Assembly (NCBI RefSeq): GCF_003014735.1
Contig: NZ_PYAX01000028.1
Span: forward strand, 1-52,807
Source of the DNA: Saccharothrix carnea
GTDB lineage: Bacteria > Actinomycetota > Actinomycetes > Mycobacteriales > Pseudonocardiaceae
Direction: 5' to 3'
Length of the DNA: 52,807 nt
A program made the position numbers and the translations under genes. Under the pieces are notes generated by a model. It worked only from the letters and a program-made list of their open reading frames with translations. It made no database searches and was not told the origin of the DNA. Shown here piece by piece: positions 32,666 to 40,866 of the stretch. Positions within the stretch are counted from its first letter, which is position 1. Each line of letters opens with the position of its first letter.

Positions 32666-33556
32666 TCACGCGACCGCGAGAGGTGCGTGGCGTTCGCTGA
32701 GCCGACGCACGGCCTCGGCGAGGCGGGGGTCGGCCGCCGCGCGGAACGGTAGGACCGGCTCGGCCCGGGAGCCGATGACGACGCCGGTCCGGCCGGCGAG
32801 GCCGTCGTCCGTGGCCGCGACGATCGACGGCCTGGCCGCCACCGATGCCGGCCCCGAGGTCGAGCGCTCGAACTTGCGGCGCACCAACGGCCACAGCAGC
32901 CGCAAGCCGGGCGAGACGATCTTCGGGTCCGACATGGTCCCGTCCGTCATGCCGGTGGCGGCACCTCCGGGATCCGCGGCGAACACCGCGACGCCCGTGC
33001 CGTCCAGTCGTGTGGCCAAGTCGAGCGTGTAGGCGAGGTTGGCCAGCTTCGCGCGGCCGTACCAGTGGAAGCCGTAGTAGCCGCCGGGCGGCTCGACGGC
33101 GTCGAACGACCGTTTCGCGACCGCGACCGCACCCGAGGTCACGTTCACGATCCTGCTCGGCGCACCCTCGGCCAGGGTGGGCACCAGCAGTTCGGTCAGC
33201 AGGTACGGCGAGAGGTGGTTGACCACGAACGACGCCTCGACCCCGCCGTGGTCGCGCCGGTCGGCGAACATCGCGCCCACGTTGTTGACCAGCACGGTCA
33301 GCGGCTCGCCGGGGACGGCGTGGTCGGCGGCGAGCCGGTCGGCCAGTGCCCGGACCTCGTCGAGCACGGCCAGGTCCGCGCGCAGGAACCGGGCCGGGTG
33401 CGCCGGTCCGGTCCCGTCGATCCGCTCGACCGCGCGCGCACCCCGCTCGGCGTCACGTCCCACGACGGTGACCGCGAACCCGGCCGCGGCGAGCCCCAAC
33501 GCCGTCTCCAGGCCGATGCCCGCCGTACCGGCCGTCACCACAGCTGTCCGCTTCAC
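32666..33556 (-). CDS. Short-chain dehydrogenase/reductase
   Basis: 296 residues. TGxxxGIG is present as VVTAGTAGIGLETALGL (glycine pattern A-G-T-A-G-I-G), with NNVG in VLVNNVGAMFADRR, catalytic Ser in VNVTSGAVAV and YxxxK in YGRAKLANLAY. A C-terminal extension to 296 residues is seen in retinol-dehydrogenase-like members. Start GTG 33556 has GAGGGA 6 nt upstream, better spaced than GTG 33562. It is the target of the TetR protein next door; two operators precede it. Substrate unknown. Confidence 0.88.
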   Translation of the reverse strand: MKRTAVVTAGTAGIGLETALGLAAAGFAVTVVGRDAERGARAVERIDGTGPAHPARFLRADLAVLDEVRALADRLAADHAVPGEPLTVLVNNVGAMFADRRDHGGVEASFVVNHLSPYLLTELLVPTLAEGAPSRIVNVTSGAVAVAKRSFDAVEPPGGYYGFHWYGRAKLANLAYTLDLATRLDGTGVAVFAADPGGAATGMTDGTMSDPKIVSPGLRLLWPLVRRKFERSTSGPASVAARPSIVAATDDGLAGRTGVVIGSRAEPVLPFRAAADPRLAEAVRRLSERHAPLAVA

Positions 33557-33575
33557 CAGCACTCCCTCGGTTAAA

Positions 33576-33590
33576 CGGATAGCCCATCCG
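33576..33590. promoter_or_regulatory. TetR operator copy 1 (before SDR)
   Basis: CGGAT-AGCCC-ATCCG, a 5-bp perfect inverted repeat with a 5-bp spacer, 20 bp before the SDR start. Confidence 0.65.
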
Positions 33591-33613
33591 CTTCAATCCG
33601 AGCGTAGCACGTA

Positions 33614-33632
33614 AGCGGATGAACTATCCGCT
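33614..33632. promoter_or_regulatory. TetR operator copy 2 (before SDR)
   Basis: AGCGGAT-GAACT-ATCCGCT, a 7-bp perfect inverted repeat with a 5-bp spacer, 38 bp upstream of copy 1 when measured between centres. Confidence 0.7.
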
Positions 33633-33746
33633 CGGCGGGCCGGCGCCGCACGGCGAGGCAGGTCCCGCCGTCCGTCCTCGACGTGGGCGGTGACAGGTCT
33701 GAATCCGGGACGGACCGTGCACGCCGCCAGGCGGTTCCAGTGGCCT

Positions 33747-33872
33747 TCAGGGTGCGCAGGGGTTGGTCAGGTGCGGGGCATGGCCCTGGGCGTAGACGTC
33801 GAGCAGGGGTTCCCGCAGCGCGTGTGCGCCCCGCTGTCCGTGGGTGGTGATGGTCGGGAGGGTGTCGGTCAT
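33747..33872 (-). CDS. Small 41-residue open frame downstream of the P450 remnant
   Basis: ATG 33872 overlaps the P450-remnant stop by 4 bp (ATGA) and the frame encodes MTDTLPTITTHGQRGAHALR ... LTNPCAP. The overlap suggests it was a translationally coupled gene of the same operon, but at 41 residues it may itself be truncated. Not recognised. Confidence 0.35.
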   Translation of the reverse strand: MTDTLPTITTHGQRGAHALREPLLDVYAQGHAPHLTNPCAP

Positions 33873-34241
33873 CGGCGTGGCTTGGTGGTGAGGGTGAGCC
33901 CGACCGGGGTGAGTCCGCCATCGGTGTTCAGGCGGTACGGCATCGGGGACGGAGTGGTCAGGTGGTGGCGACGCATCAGGTGGGCGGTGATCAGGACGAG
34001 TCGGGTCAACGCGAGCGCGGCACCGTCGCACGCCGGGGGGGCCGGTGCCGAACGGCAGGTGACCGTGGTCGCGGCGGGCGGTGTCGATGGTGGTGCCGGG
34101 CAGCCGGCGGTCGGGGTCGAACCGGTCGGGCTCGGTGAGCAACCGGGCGGACAGCGCGGGGTCGGCGGGCCGCGGTGTGCTGTCCACTGTGGACGTGCAG
34201 GCCACCGAGGCGAGGAAGACGAGGACGAGGACGCGTGTCAC
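33869..34241 (-). pseudogene. Cytochrome P450 C-terminal remnant fused to a lipoprotein-like leader, frameshifted
   Basis: GTG 34241 opens a lipoprotein-like signal (VTRVLVLVFLASVAC). Without a break the frame then gives LLTEPDRFDPDRRLPG ... HGHLPFGTGPP, the meander and heme-loop region of a cytochrome P450. At the 7-G run 34035-34041 the frame slips; one base fewer restores ACDGAALALTRLVLITAHLM, the heme-cysteine motif (FGTGPPACDG) and L-helix, then HHLTTPSPMPYRLN to the stop at 33869. Roughly the first 300 residues of the P450 are missing. Non-functional. Confidence 0.6.
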
Positions 34242-34547
34242 GGTTGCCTGCCGTAGCGGATGAGGAGGTTGCAGCGGCGGGTGAACGCGGTGCGCGCGGT
34301 GGCCGGGTCGGTGGGCAGCACGCGTCCGACGTGGCGGCGGCCCGCCGCGCGGTGAGACCTGCGTGCCCACCAGCAGCCCGGCGCCGGTCGCCGTGCCGCA
34401 CGCGAGCACGGATCGCGGGGGACGACGCCACACGCCCAGACCGGCGATCACCACGACGGGCACCGCGACCAGCAGGCCCGCGATCGCGGCGGCCACTTCC
34501 AGCCGGACGGCGCCGGTCAGCACGGCGGTCACCTCGACCAGCACCAC
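34238..34547 (-). pseudogene. Small membrane protein, frameshifted
   Basis: ATG 34547 starts MVLVEVTAVLTGAVRLEVAA, then AGLLVAVPVVVIAGLGVW (membrane helix) and CGTATGAGLLVGTQVS. Near 34345-34360 the sensible reading moves to another frame (GRVLPTDPATARTAFTRRCN, then LLIRYGRQP and a stop at 34238), which overlaps the next GTG by 4 bp. One extra base in a GC run explains the shift. Family not recognised. Confidence 0.45.
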
Positions 34548-34631
34548 GGCGGCGGTTGAGGCCGGTGGCGAAGCACTCCCACGGGTGCAGCCGCGACCTG
34601 GCCGGCCGCACGGCCGTCAACGCCGCGGTGA

Positions 34632-35093
34632 TCGACCTATCCGCGCGTCGACGAGGTGGTGCGCTTCGACGAGGGCGTCCACGTCGGCTACCGCTACTAC
34701 GACAGGGCTGGGCAGGAACCCCTGTTCCCGTTCGGGCACGGCCTGTCCTACACGACCTTCGCCCTGGGCGACCTGACCGCGTCGTACGGAGGCGGCACGC
34801 TGACGGTCGGCGTCACCCTCACCAACACCGGCACCCGGGCCGGCTGGCAGACCGTGCAGCTCTACGCGGCCTTGCCGTCCTCCGCCGGAGCCGAGGTGCG
34901 CCGCCTCGTCGGCTTCCGCAAGGTCCACCTCGTCGCCGGCCGGCGGACCACCGTGGGCATCGCGGTACCGGCGAAGGCCCTGTCGGTGTGGGACACCTCC
35001 ACCGACCGCTGGGTCCTCACCCCGGGCCTCTACACCCTGTCCGCCGGCACCTCGTCCCGCGACCTGCCCGTCCGCCGCACGATCACGCTGTAG
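34632..35093 (+). pseudogene. GH3 beta-glucosidase C-terminal remnant
   Basis: The frame YPRVDEVVRFDEGVHVGYRY, then EPLFPFGHGLSYTTF and the FN3-like domain LTVGVTLTNTGTRAGWQTVQ ... LPVRRTITL, is the last 150 residues of a GH3 beta-glucosidase. An in-frame stop at 34629-34631 and the loss of the two catalytic domains (about 600 residues) show it is a 3' stub. It ends at an intact terminator (35102-35135). A GTG at 34656 could still start a short protein. Confidence 0.78.
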
Positions 35094-35101
35094 TCGACGC
35101 G

Positions 35102-35135
35102 AGCCGGGCCCACGTCTTCCGACGCGGGCCCGGCT
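35102..35135 (+). terminator. Terminator after the GH3 remnant
   Basis: 10-bp perfect stem (35102-35111 with 35126-35135) with a 14-nt loop, 8 bp after the stop. Confidence 0.7.
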
Positions 35136-35254
35136 GTTGTCATGGCCGCCAGGGCATACGGGCTCGCTGCGCGCGGAGTCACTATCCTCCGACCGCACCC
35201 GACCTGTCGCGGACGATCTGTCCGGTCGCCGCGCACCGTGATCCGGAGGTTCCG

Positions 35255-36658
35255 TTGCCGAAAGTGCCTGAGGCGCGCAGAGCCGGCCGTGCGGCCGTCA
35301 ACGCACTGCGGACGCTTCTGGAGCGGCACAACCACATCGTTCAGGAGGTGGACGGCCAGAACGACTTCGGCGAGGACCACCACGTCACGTTCACCGAGGA
35401 CGGTGAAGTCACCGGCGACGTGGTCAAGATCCAGGTCAAGGGCGGCCGCTCGTGGCGCAGGGCGGACGGGTACGCAGTGCCGGTCGGCGACCACGGCCGC
35501 ACCTGGGCCGATGGCAACGTCCCGGTGCTCTGCGTCGTGCACGACCCGGACACCGGTGGTCTCTACTGGGCCAATGCCACCCGGCAACTGCTGTCGGCCC
35601 GGCGCGAAGGCCAAGTGCTCAAGACGATCACCATCAGCCCGGGCGACAAGCTGGACGATGACTCCATCGCGGACTTCGTCGCCGAGGCCAGGCGATATCT
35701 GAGCCGCTACCGGGGCAACCGGATCATCCAGGCCCAGTTGGGCGAGATGGCGGGCGTCGACTTCGGTCCATCGGACATCGTGCAGCACCACGTGAACGTG
35801 CACGGCGAGGATCTGATCTTCTGGCAGCGCCGGGGCGAGGGGTTCGCAACCCTGCTCCACAGCGACCTCGACTGGCACCCGGAGTACATCGGCCGCGAGA
35901 ACTTCCACCCCAACGGTCGACCGGGCCTGCTTCCCGGTATGCCCGTCGTGGCGAACACGATCTTGAGCACGGCCGAGGCGCAGTGGCTGGCGGCCTGTTT
36001 CGACGCGGCTCGGTGGGCTCGCGAACCCGCCGCCGACGATCCGCCGCTGCACACCAACATCGACGCGCGTGACCACTACGTGGCCCGAAGAGTCGAACAT
36101 CATCTCCGGGTCGATCCCGACGCGTTGTCCCGGTCGATCCGGCAGCTCCGCACCGGGATCGCGGTCGACCACGAGTTGGCCGTCCTCGCCGAGGAGTTGG
36201 AGTCGGATGCCGAGGCACGTGCCGAAGCGCTGTCGAAACCGTGGCGGGAGATGTCGGACCAGGCGCGTCGGCTCGTCACGTTCTACCTGGTCGGGGAAGT
36301 GCGCGTGCACTCGCCCGCATTGCCGATCGGCGAGCAGTTCCGGATCGTCTGGCGATGCCCCCGGCCGGCCGGGGAATACGGTTTCGGCGCGCGGGTCGGA
36401 CAGCCGAGCACCCGCAGGTCGTCGAACCGGGAGATGGTATCGGCGTTCGAGCTCAGGCCGGGCGACAGGATCTACTGGCTGAGCCGGCACGGGAACGAAC
36501 GCGGCCGGACTGTCTCGGCCGTCTGGGACTCCGAGGACACACCCGGAGCCGTCTGCGTGCTCTTCGATCAGCTGACGCTGGGGGACACCTTCTGGCCGGA
36601 GGAGTTGTTCGTCCGGAAGGCGTCCACCAAGCCGCGCGTCGATTCGTCCCCCGATTAG
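35255..36658 (+). CDS. DUF4365 nuclease-like protein with a long unknown C-terminus
   Basis: 467 residues. The N-terminal 140 or so match DUF4365: AGRAAVNALRTLLERHNHIV, then DFGED (37-41) and GDVVKIQVKGG (54-64, Q60-x-K62), the layout of a PD-(D/E)xK-like nuclease core. The C-terminal 320 residues have no recognised domain; they include DLIFWQRRGEGFATLLHSDL, an acidic helix (HELAVLAEELESDAEARAEA) and a beta-rich end (RPGDRIYWLSRHGNERGRTV). TTG 35255 has GGAGG 5 nt upstream. It is intact between two stretches of broken genes. A role in defence or DNA processing is inferred only from the fold. Confidence 0.75.
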   Translation: MPKVPEARRAGRAAVNALRTLLERHNHIVQEVDGQNDFGEDHHVTFTEDGEVTGDVVKIQVKGGRSWRRADGYAVPVGDHGRTWADGNVPVLCVVHDPDTGGLYWANATRQLLSARREGQVLKTITISPGDKLDDDSIADFVAEARRYLSRYRGNRIIQAQLGEMAGVDFGPSDIVQHHVNVHGEDLIFWQRRGEGFATLLHSDLDWHPEYIGRENFHPNGRPGLLPGMPVVANTILSTAEAQWLAACFDAARWAREPAADDPPLHTNIDARDHYVARRVEHHLRVDPDALSRSIRQLRTGIAVDHELAVLAEELESDAEARAEALSKPWREMSDQARRLVTFYLVGEVRVHSPALPIGEQFRIVWRCPRPAGEYGFGARVGQPSTRRSSNREMVSAFELRPGDRIYWLSRHGNERGRTVSAVWDSEDTPGAVCVLFDQLTLGDTFWPEELFVRKASTKPRVDSSPD

Positions 36659-36682
36659 CTCCTTGCTCCGAGGCTGTCGCTG

Positions 36683-36815
36683 TCATGCCTGGTGCACGCG
36701 CACGGGAAGGGAGTCCCACGCGCGCAACGTGTTGTTGTGGTGCCGCTTGGTCGGTCCGGCGAGTTCCAGGCGGTCCACGCGGGCGGCCAGGGCGGTCAGC
36801 AGTGCACCCCCGCGG
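36683..36815 (-). pseudogene. Second cytochrome P450 C-terminal remnant
   Basis: The frame GALLTALAARVDRLELAGPT, then KRHHNNTLRAWDSLPVRVHQ and stop, is the last 40 residues or so of a cytochrome P450, the part after the heme loop (compare the family ending RRVDRIELAGP...SNFxxGxxxLPV). Everything before is missing and is replaced by the end of an IclR gene in another frame. It differs from the P450 remnant at 33869-34241. Confidence 0.55.
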
Positions 36816-37437
36816 CCTTGATCACGTCGAGCACCGACTGCCGTGCGCGCCCCGGATCGGCACGGCGATGCCGGTGGCGTGGGTGTCGATGAACCCGGGG
36901 CACAACGCGTGCTCCTCCCGGCGCACGGCGGGCCAGGAACCCGCGCAGCCGGTGCGGGTCGACGATCGTGTGCCGGGTGAAGGCGTGCAGCGGACCGGCC
37001 GGCACCCGCTCCTGGAGGCGGGCGGGCGCGAAGGCCAGCAGCACCGAGCCCGCCGACGAGGCGTGCAGCGGCAGCCTGCCGGCGATGCGGGTGACGTTGA
37101 CGACGGCGCCGGGCGCGGACAGGCGTTCGAGGAACAACGCCTCACCACCCTCCAGGACGGCCGGCTGCGCGTGGTGCCCCACCACCGCGTGCAGGTCCTC
37201 CAGGAACGGCATCGCAGCTTCCCGCAGGCTCAGCGCGGGGGAGGCCCGCACGGCCGGCTCCCACAGGCTCACACCGACGCGCACGCGGCGGTCGGCGTCC
37301 CGGCTGAGCCAACCGTGCGAGACCAGCTCCTCCACCAACCGCGAGGCCGTCGCGACGTGCAGGCCGGTCCGGTGCGCGATGTCGGTGACGCGCAACGTCG
37401 GAGCGTCCGGCCCGAACGCCTCGACGATCCGCGCCAT
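36796..37437 (-). pseudogene. IclR-family regulator, frameshifted and truncated
   Basis: From ATG 37437: MARIVEAFGPDAPTLRVTDI, then AHRTGLHVATASRLVEELVS, the IclR winged helix, followed by its ligand domain to DPHRLRGFLA. At the GGG near 36930 the frame slips; one base fewer restores VRREEHALCPGFIDTHATGI, then AVPIRGAHG. The last 50 residues are missing, and a different frame runs to a stop at 36796 where the P450 stub begins. The first 170 residues could still be made, but the ligand domain is broken. Confidence 0.72.
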
Positions 37438-37589
37438 ATCACTGAGGTCACAGTCTCGGTACCGGTGACGGCGTGCGGAAATCACTTGTGCTGACCCCAG
37501 GTATCAGCCCCGTCGATAGCGGCTTCACCGCGGTGCGGCCTATCCCGACCCCGCCCACCGACGCGGCGCCCGTGTTGTTAACTGTCGGC

Positions 37590-37928
37590 ATGTCGAACCC
37601 GGACACCACTGAACCGCGGTCGTTACCGCCCCAGCCCGAGCCGACGACCACCACCACACCTCGTCGGGGCAACGGCCTGCTGGCCACCGCGATCCTGTTC
37701 GCCGGTATCGGCGGCGGCCTGCTCGCGTGGCACCCGTGGGACGAGAACACGGTGCAGGTGCCGCCGGCCGAGGACCCGCACCGCATCACCATCCAGAAGG
37801 TCGGAGAGCAGACCGAGGCGGGCGAGTCCGAGGCCTCGAAGCCGGTCTACTGCCTGACCAACGAGACCGGCGGCCTGTACTGCGTCGTGATGCCCAACCG
37901 CTACACCGCGCTCCTCCCAGAGGAATAA
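37590..37928 (+). CDS. Small single-pass membrane protein
   Basis: 112 residues. A proline/threonine-rich cytoplasmic start (RSLPPQPEPTTTTTPRR) is followed by one membrane helix (GLLATAILFAGIGGGLLAW) and a short outside domain with two cysteines (VYCLTN, LYCVVM) that could form a disulfide. ATG 37590 has no ribosome site, so it may be translated from a leaderless message. Unknown function; it is convergent with the FMN reductase gene, with only 5 bp between stops. Confidence 0.6.
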   Translation: MSNPDTTEPRSLPPQPEPTTTTTPRRGNGLLATAILFAGIGGGLLAWHPWDENTVQVPPAEDPHRITIQKVGEQTEAGESEASKPVYCLTNETGGLYCVVMPNRYTALLPEE

Positions 37929-37933
37929 CGGCG

Positions 37934-38485
37934 TCACGGAGCGGTGAGCAGCGCGCGGCGGGAGTGCAGGGCGGCGGAGAAGCCGTCCACCACGTCGTGC
38001 AGGGGGCGCTGTGCCTCGGGAGCCAGTGCGAGCACGTCGTCGGTGGTGGTGATGTGCTTGTCCAGCACGAACCACCCCTGCACGACGTGGTGCGCACCCA
38101 GCGACGACAGGACCGGCCGCAGGGCGTAGTCGACGGCGAGGACGTGCGCCGGGCTGCCGCCGGTGAGCACGGGCAGCACCACCTTGTCGGCCAGCGCGAA
38201 CTGCGGCAGCAGGTCCAGCAGCGCCTTGAGCACCCCGCTGTAGGCCGCCTTGTAGACCGGTGAGGCGACCAGCACCCCGTCCGCCTCGGCCAGCGCCGTC
38301 ACCACCTCGGCGATCGCCGGGTCGCCCGCGTCGGCGCTCAGCAGCGCCTCGGCGGGCAGGTCCCGGACGCGCACCACGCGCACGGCGTGGCCGTCACCGC
38401 GCAACCGGCCGGCCAGGTGCTCGGCGAGCGCGGCCGTGCGCGAGGTCGGGGAAGGGCTCCCGGCCAACACCAGGATCGAGGGCAT
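37934..38485 (-). CDS. NADPH-dependent FMN reductase (SsuE type)
   Basis: 183 residues of flavodoxin-like fold: ILVLAGSPSPTSRTAALAEH (phosphate loop for FMN), ADGVLVASPVYKAAYSGVLK (the SPVY-G-LK block of SsuE-type reductases) and VLPVLTGGSPAHVLAVDYAL. It would supply reduced FMN to the two-component monooxygenase encoded at 45657-46988. ATG 38485 follows ACGGAGGTGG. It lies 32 bp downstream of the TauD-like gene, in the same direction, probably one transcript. Confidence 0.88.
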   Translation of the reverse strand: MPSILVLAGSPSPTSRTAALAEHLAGRLRGDGHAVRVVRVRDLPAEALLSADAGDPAIAEVVTALAEADGVLVASPVYKAAYSGVLKALLDLLPQFALADKVVLPVLTGGSPAHVLAVDYALRPVLSSLGAHHVVQGWFVLDKHITTTDDVLALAPEAQRPLHDVVDGFSAALHSRRALLTAP

Positions 38486-38517
38486 CGTCCACCTCCGTCT
38501 GATCGATCCGTGCCGGG

Positions 38518-39435
38518 TCAGAGGGCGGAGAAGTGCGCCGCGTCGCCGACGACCGTGGTGCTGGTGACGCCGTCCACGCTGACCGGCACGTCGCCCGCGA
38601 TGGTGATGCGGTGCAGGCGCCGGCGCGCGTCGTCGTAGTCGGCGACGCCGTAGTGCTGGGTGGCCCGGTTGTCCCAGATCGCCACGTCGCCGTCGGCCCA
38701 CTGCCAGCGCACGGTGTTCTCCAACCGGGTCACCCGCTCCTGGAGCAGGTGGTACACGGCGTGCGACTCCGCGCTCGTCAGGCCCACGATCCGCTTGACG
38801 AAGTGGCCGAGCAGCAACGCCCGCTCACCGGTCTCCGGGTGCACGCGCACCACGGGGTGCTCGGTCTCGTAGCGCTGGGACTCGAACTCGTCGCGGTAGG
38901 ACTCCTCCTTGACGTCCACGCCGCCGATGCGGGTCGAGTCCACGTGCCCCGCGTAGTCGTAGACGTTGGTGTGCACCGCCCACAGCCGGTCCACCAAGGC
39001 CTTCAGCGCCGGCGGCAGCTCCTCGTAGGCGCGCACGGTGTTGGCCCACACCGTGTTGCCGCCGTAGGGCGGCAGTTCGACCGCGCGCAGGATGCTGATC
39101 GCGGGCACGCGGTCGACGAACGTGACGTCGGTGTGCCAGCTGTTGGCCTTGCCGTAGTCGGAGTCGATCGGCAGCACGTTGGCGTGCTCGCGGCCCTTGA
39201 CGGTCGGGTGGGCCAGCGTCGGCTCGCCGAGCAGCCGGGCGAAGGCGAGCTGGCCCGCGTCGTCGAGGTGCTCCTGGCCGCGGAAGAACACCACCTTGTG
39301 CGCCAGCAGGGCGTCCCGGACGGTCGCGACGGCGCCCTCGGACAGGTCGCCGCCCAGCCGGACGCCGTCGACCCGCGCGCCGATGCCCGCGCCGAGCCGG
39401 TGGACGGTGATCGTGTCGGAAAGCTGTGCGGTCAT
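38518..39435 (-). CDS. TauD/TfdA-family Fe(II)/2-oxoglutarate dioxygenase (alkylsulfatase-like)
   Basis: 305 residues. The metal triad is visible: WHTDVTF (H101, D103) and WDNRATQHYG (H261), with an arginine-rich stretch DDARRRLHRI for 2-oxoglutarate. TIxxHR-GAGIGA at the start and the PPYGGNTVWAN block fit the taurine/alkylsulfatase (TauD/AtsK) branch. It would oxidatively cleave a sulfonate or sulfate ester to sulfite or sulfate plus aldehyde. It is divergent from the SsuABC-like operon, and the 423-bp gap holds a leader peptide gene. ATG 39435 has GAGAGGAC upstream. Confidence 0.88.
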   Translation of the reverse strand: MTAQLSDTITVHRLGAGIGARVDGVRLGGDLSEGAVATVRDALLAHKVVFFRGQEHLDDAGQLAFARLLGEPTLAHPTVKGREHANVLPIDSDYGKANSWHTDVTFVDRVPAISILRAVELPPYGGNTVWANTVRAYEELPPALKALVDRLWAVHTNVYDYAGHVDSTRIGGVDVKEESYRDEFESQRYETEHPVVRVHPETGERALLLGHFVKRIVGLTSAESHAVYHLLQERVTRLENTVRWQWADGDVAIWDNRATQHYGVADYDDARRRLHRITIAGDVPVSVDGVTSTTVVGDAAHFSAL

Positions 39436-39688
39436 CGCCGATGTCCTCTCGTGAAAATGCGTTCGCACCACACGATGGCGAGCCGCGCCGAACCGGCACA
39501 AGATTGCGCGGCGGTGAATTAAGTCGTCCCAGCACGCGGACGCGGTTGACACGCCGGACCGCCACGGCACTTCGTTGCACCGGGCAAAAAAGTGGCCGGT
39601 GTCCAGCCGAGCGGACCGCCGGCTCCATGATGTGGGACGGCCGCCGCGTCCGTTGACCTCGCCTGACCCGGGTGTGAGGCTCTGCCCC

Positions 39689-39772
39689 GTGGGCCAAGCC
39701 GCCAACCTCACCTCGCGCCGGCACGTCGACCTCCGACGTCAAGCCGGCGCACTCTGTCGCGCCGGTCGCTGA
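39689..39772 (+). CDS. Cysteine-type leader peptide upstream of the sulfur operon
   Basis: GTG 39689 opens 27 codons containing SRRHVDLRRQAGALCRAGR then TGA. The pattern RxHVDLxRxxxALC is that of the short leader peptides annotated in front of sulfur-assimilation operons in actinobacteria, where ribosome pausing at a cysteine codon is thought to report cysteine supply. A GAGG lies at suitable spacing. It stops 86 bp before the binding-protein gene. Its cysteine codon (TGT, a rare choice at this GC content) is the 23rd. Confidence 0.75.
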   Translation: MGQAANLTSRRHVDLRRQAGALCRAGR

Positions 39773-39858
39773 ACCGCACCCTCACTCCACCTCCCCCACT
39801 CGGGTTTCGATGCCCGGTTCTGTCGGGCTGCCCGCATTTTCCCAACAAAGGATTCGCC

Positions 39859-40866
39859 GTGATCAGCACGCGACGGAACTTCCTCGGTCTCACCCTTTTC
39901 GGCCTGGCGGCGGCCACGGTCGGCTGCTCCACCGCGGGCGCCGGTGGCGGCGCCGAGACCAAGACGCTGCGCTACCAGGGCTGGGCGGGCGACGTGAGCC
40001 TGCCCGAGCTGGCCGCCGACCTCGGCTACCTCGGCGACGTGACGCTGGAGTGGGTCGGCAACACCACCAGCGGCCCGCAGGACATCCAGTCCGCCGCCAC
40101 CGGCCAGGTCGACTTCGGCGGCGCGTTCAACGGCGCGGTGGTCAAGCTCAAGGCCGCGGGCGCCCCGATCAAGTCGGTGATCGGCTACTACGGCTCCGAC
40201 GAGGCGGCCTACAGCGGCTTCTACGTGCTGGCGGACAGCCCGATCAAGACCGCGCGCGACCTGATCGGCAAGAAGGTCGGCATGAACACGCTGGGCGCCC
40301 ACCACGAGGCCATGCTGGGCATCTACCTCAAGCGCAACGGCCTGTCGCCCGACGAGATCAAGAAGGTGGAGCCGATCGCGGTGCCGCCGGTCAACATCGA
40401 GCAGTCCGTGCGGCAGGGCCAGATCGAGGTCGGCGTGCTGGGCGGCATCCTGCGCGACAAGGCGTCGGAGAAGGGCGGGCTGCGCAAGCTGTTCTCCGAC
40501 TTCGACCTGCTGGGCGCGTTCACCGCCGGCACGTACGTGTTCACCGAGAAGTTCCTGCGGGACAACCCGAACACCGTGCGGACGTTCGTCAGCGGCGTGG
40601 CGCAGGCCATCGAGTGGAGCCGCACGACGCCGCGCGAGCAGGTCGTGGCGCGCAAGGTCGACATCCTCACCAAGCGCGGGCGCAACGAGGACCCGGCCGC
40701 GCTGCGGTACTGGAGGTCCACCGGTGTCGCGGAGAAGGGCGGCCGGATCGTGGACAAGGAGCTGTCGCTGTGGGTCGACTGGCTGGCCGAACGCGGCGAG
40801 ATCACCAAGGATCAGGTCGAGCTCTCCGACCTGTACACCAACGAGTTCAACGGGTTGGCGGCATGA
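39859..40866 (+). CDS. ssuA: Sulfonate-type ABC transporter substrate-binding lipoprotein
   Basis: 335 residues. The signal STRRNFLGLTLFGLAAATVGCS combines a twin-arginine start with a lipobox (TVGC), so it is probably a Tat-exported lipoprotein. The fold is that of SsuA/TauA/NrtA-type binding proteins (LGYLGDVTLEWVGNTTSGPQ, then GQVDFGGAFNGAVVKLKAAG). Start GTG 39859 follows AAAGGA. Its TGA overlaps the ATPase ATG by 4 bp. The ligand is likely a sulfonate or sulfate ester, judged from the neighbours. Confidence 0.87.
   Translation: MISTRRNFLGLTLFGLAAATVGCSTAGAGGGAETKTLRYQGWAGDVSLPELAADLGYLGDVTLEWVGNTTSGPQDIQSAATGQVDFGGAFNGAVVKLKAAGAPIKSVIGYYGSDEAAYSGFYVLADSPIKTARDLIGKKVGMNTLGAHHEAMLGIYLKRNGLSPDEIKKVEPIAVPPVNIEQSVRQGQIEVGVLGGILRDKASEKGGLRKLFSDFDLLGAFTAGTYVFTEKFLRDNPNTVRTFVSGVAQAIEWSRTTPREQVVARKVDILTKRGRNEDPAALRYWRSTGVAEKGGRIVDKELSLWVDWLAERGEITKDQVELSDLYTNEFNGLAA

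Noticed and set aside
39436..39640. A second leader peptide on the - strand in front of the TauD-like gene
   Set aside because: A frame with LIHRRAILCRFG exists, but it lacks the HVDL pattern and has no proper start with ribosome site.
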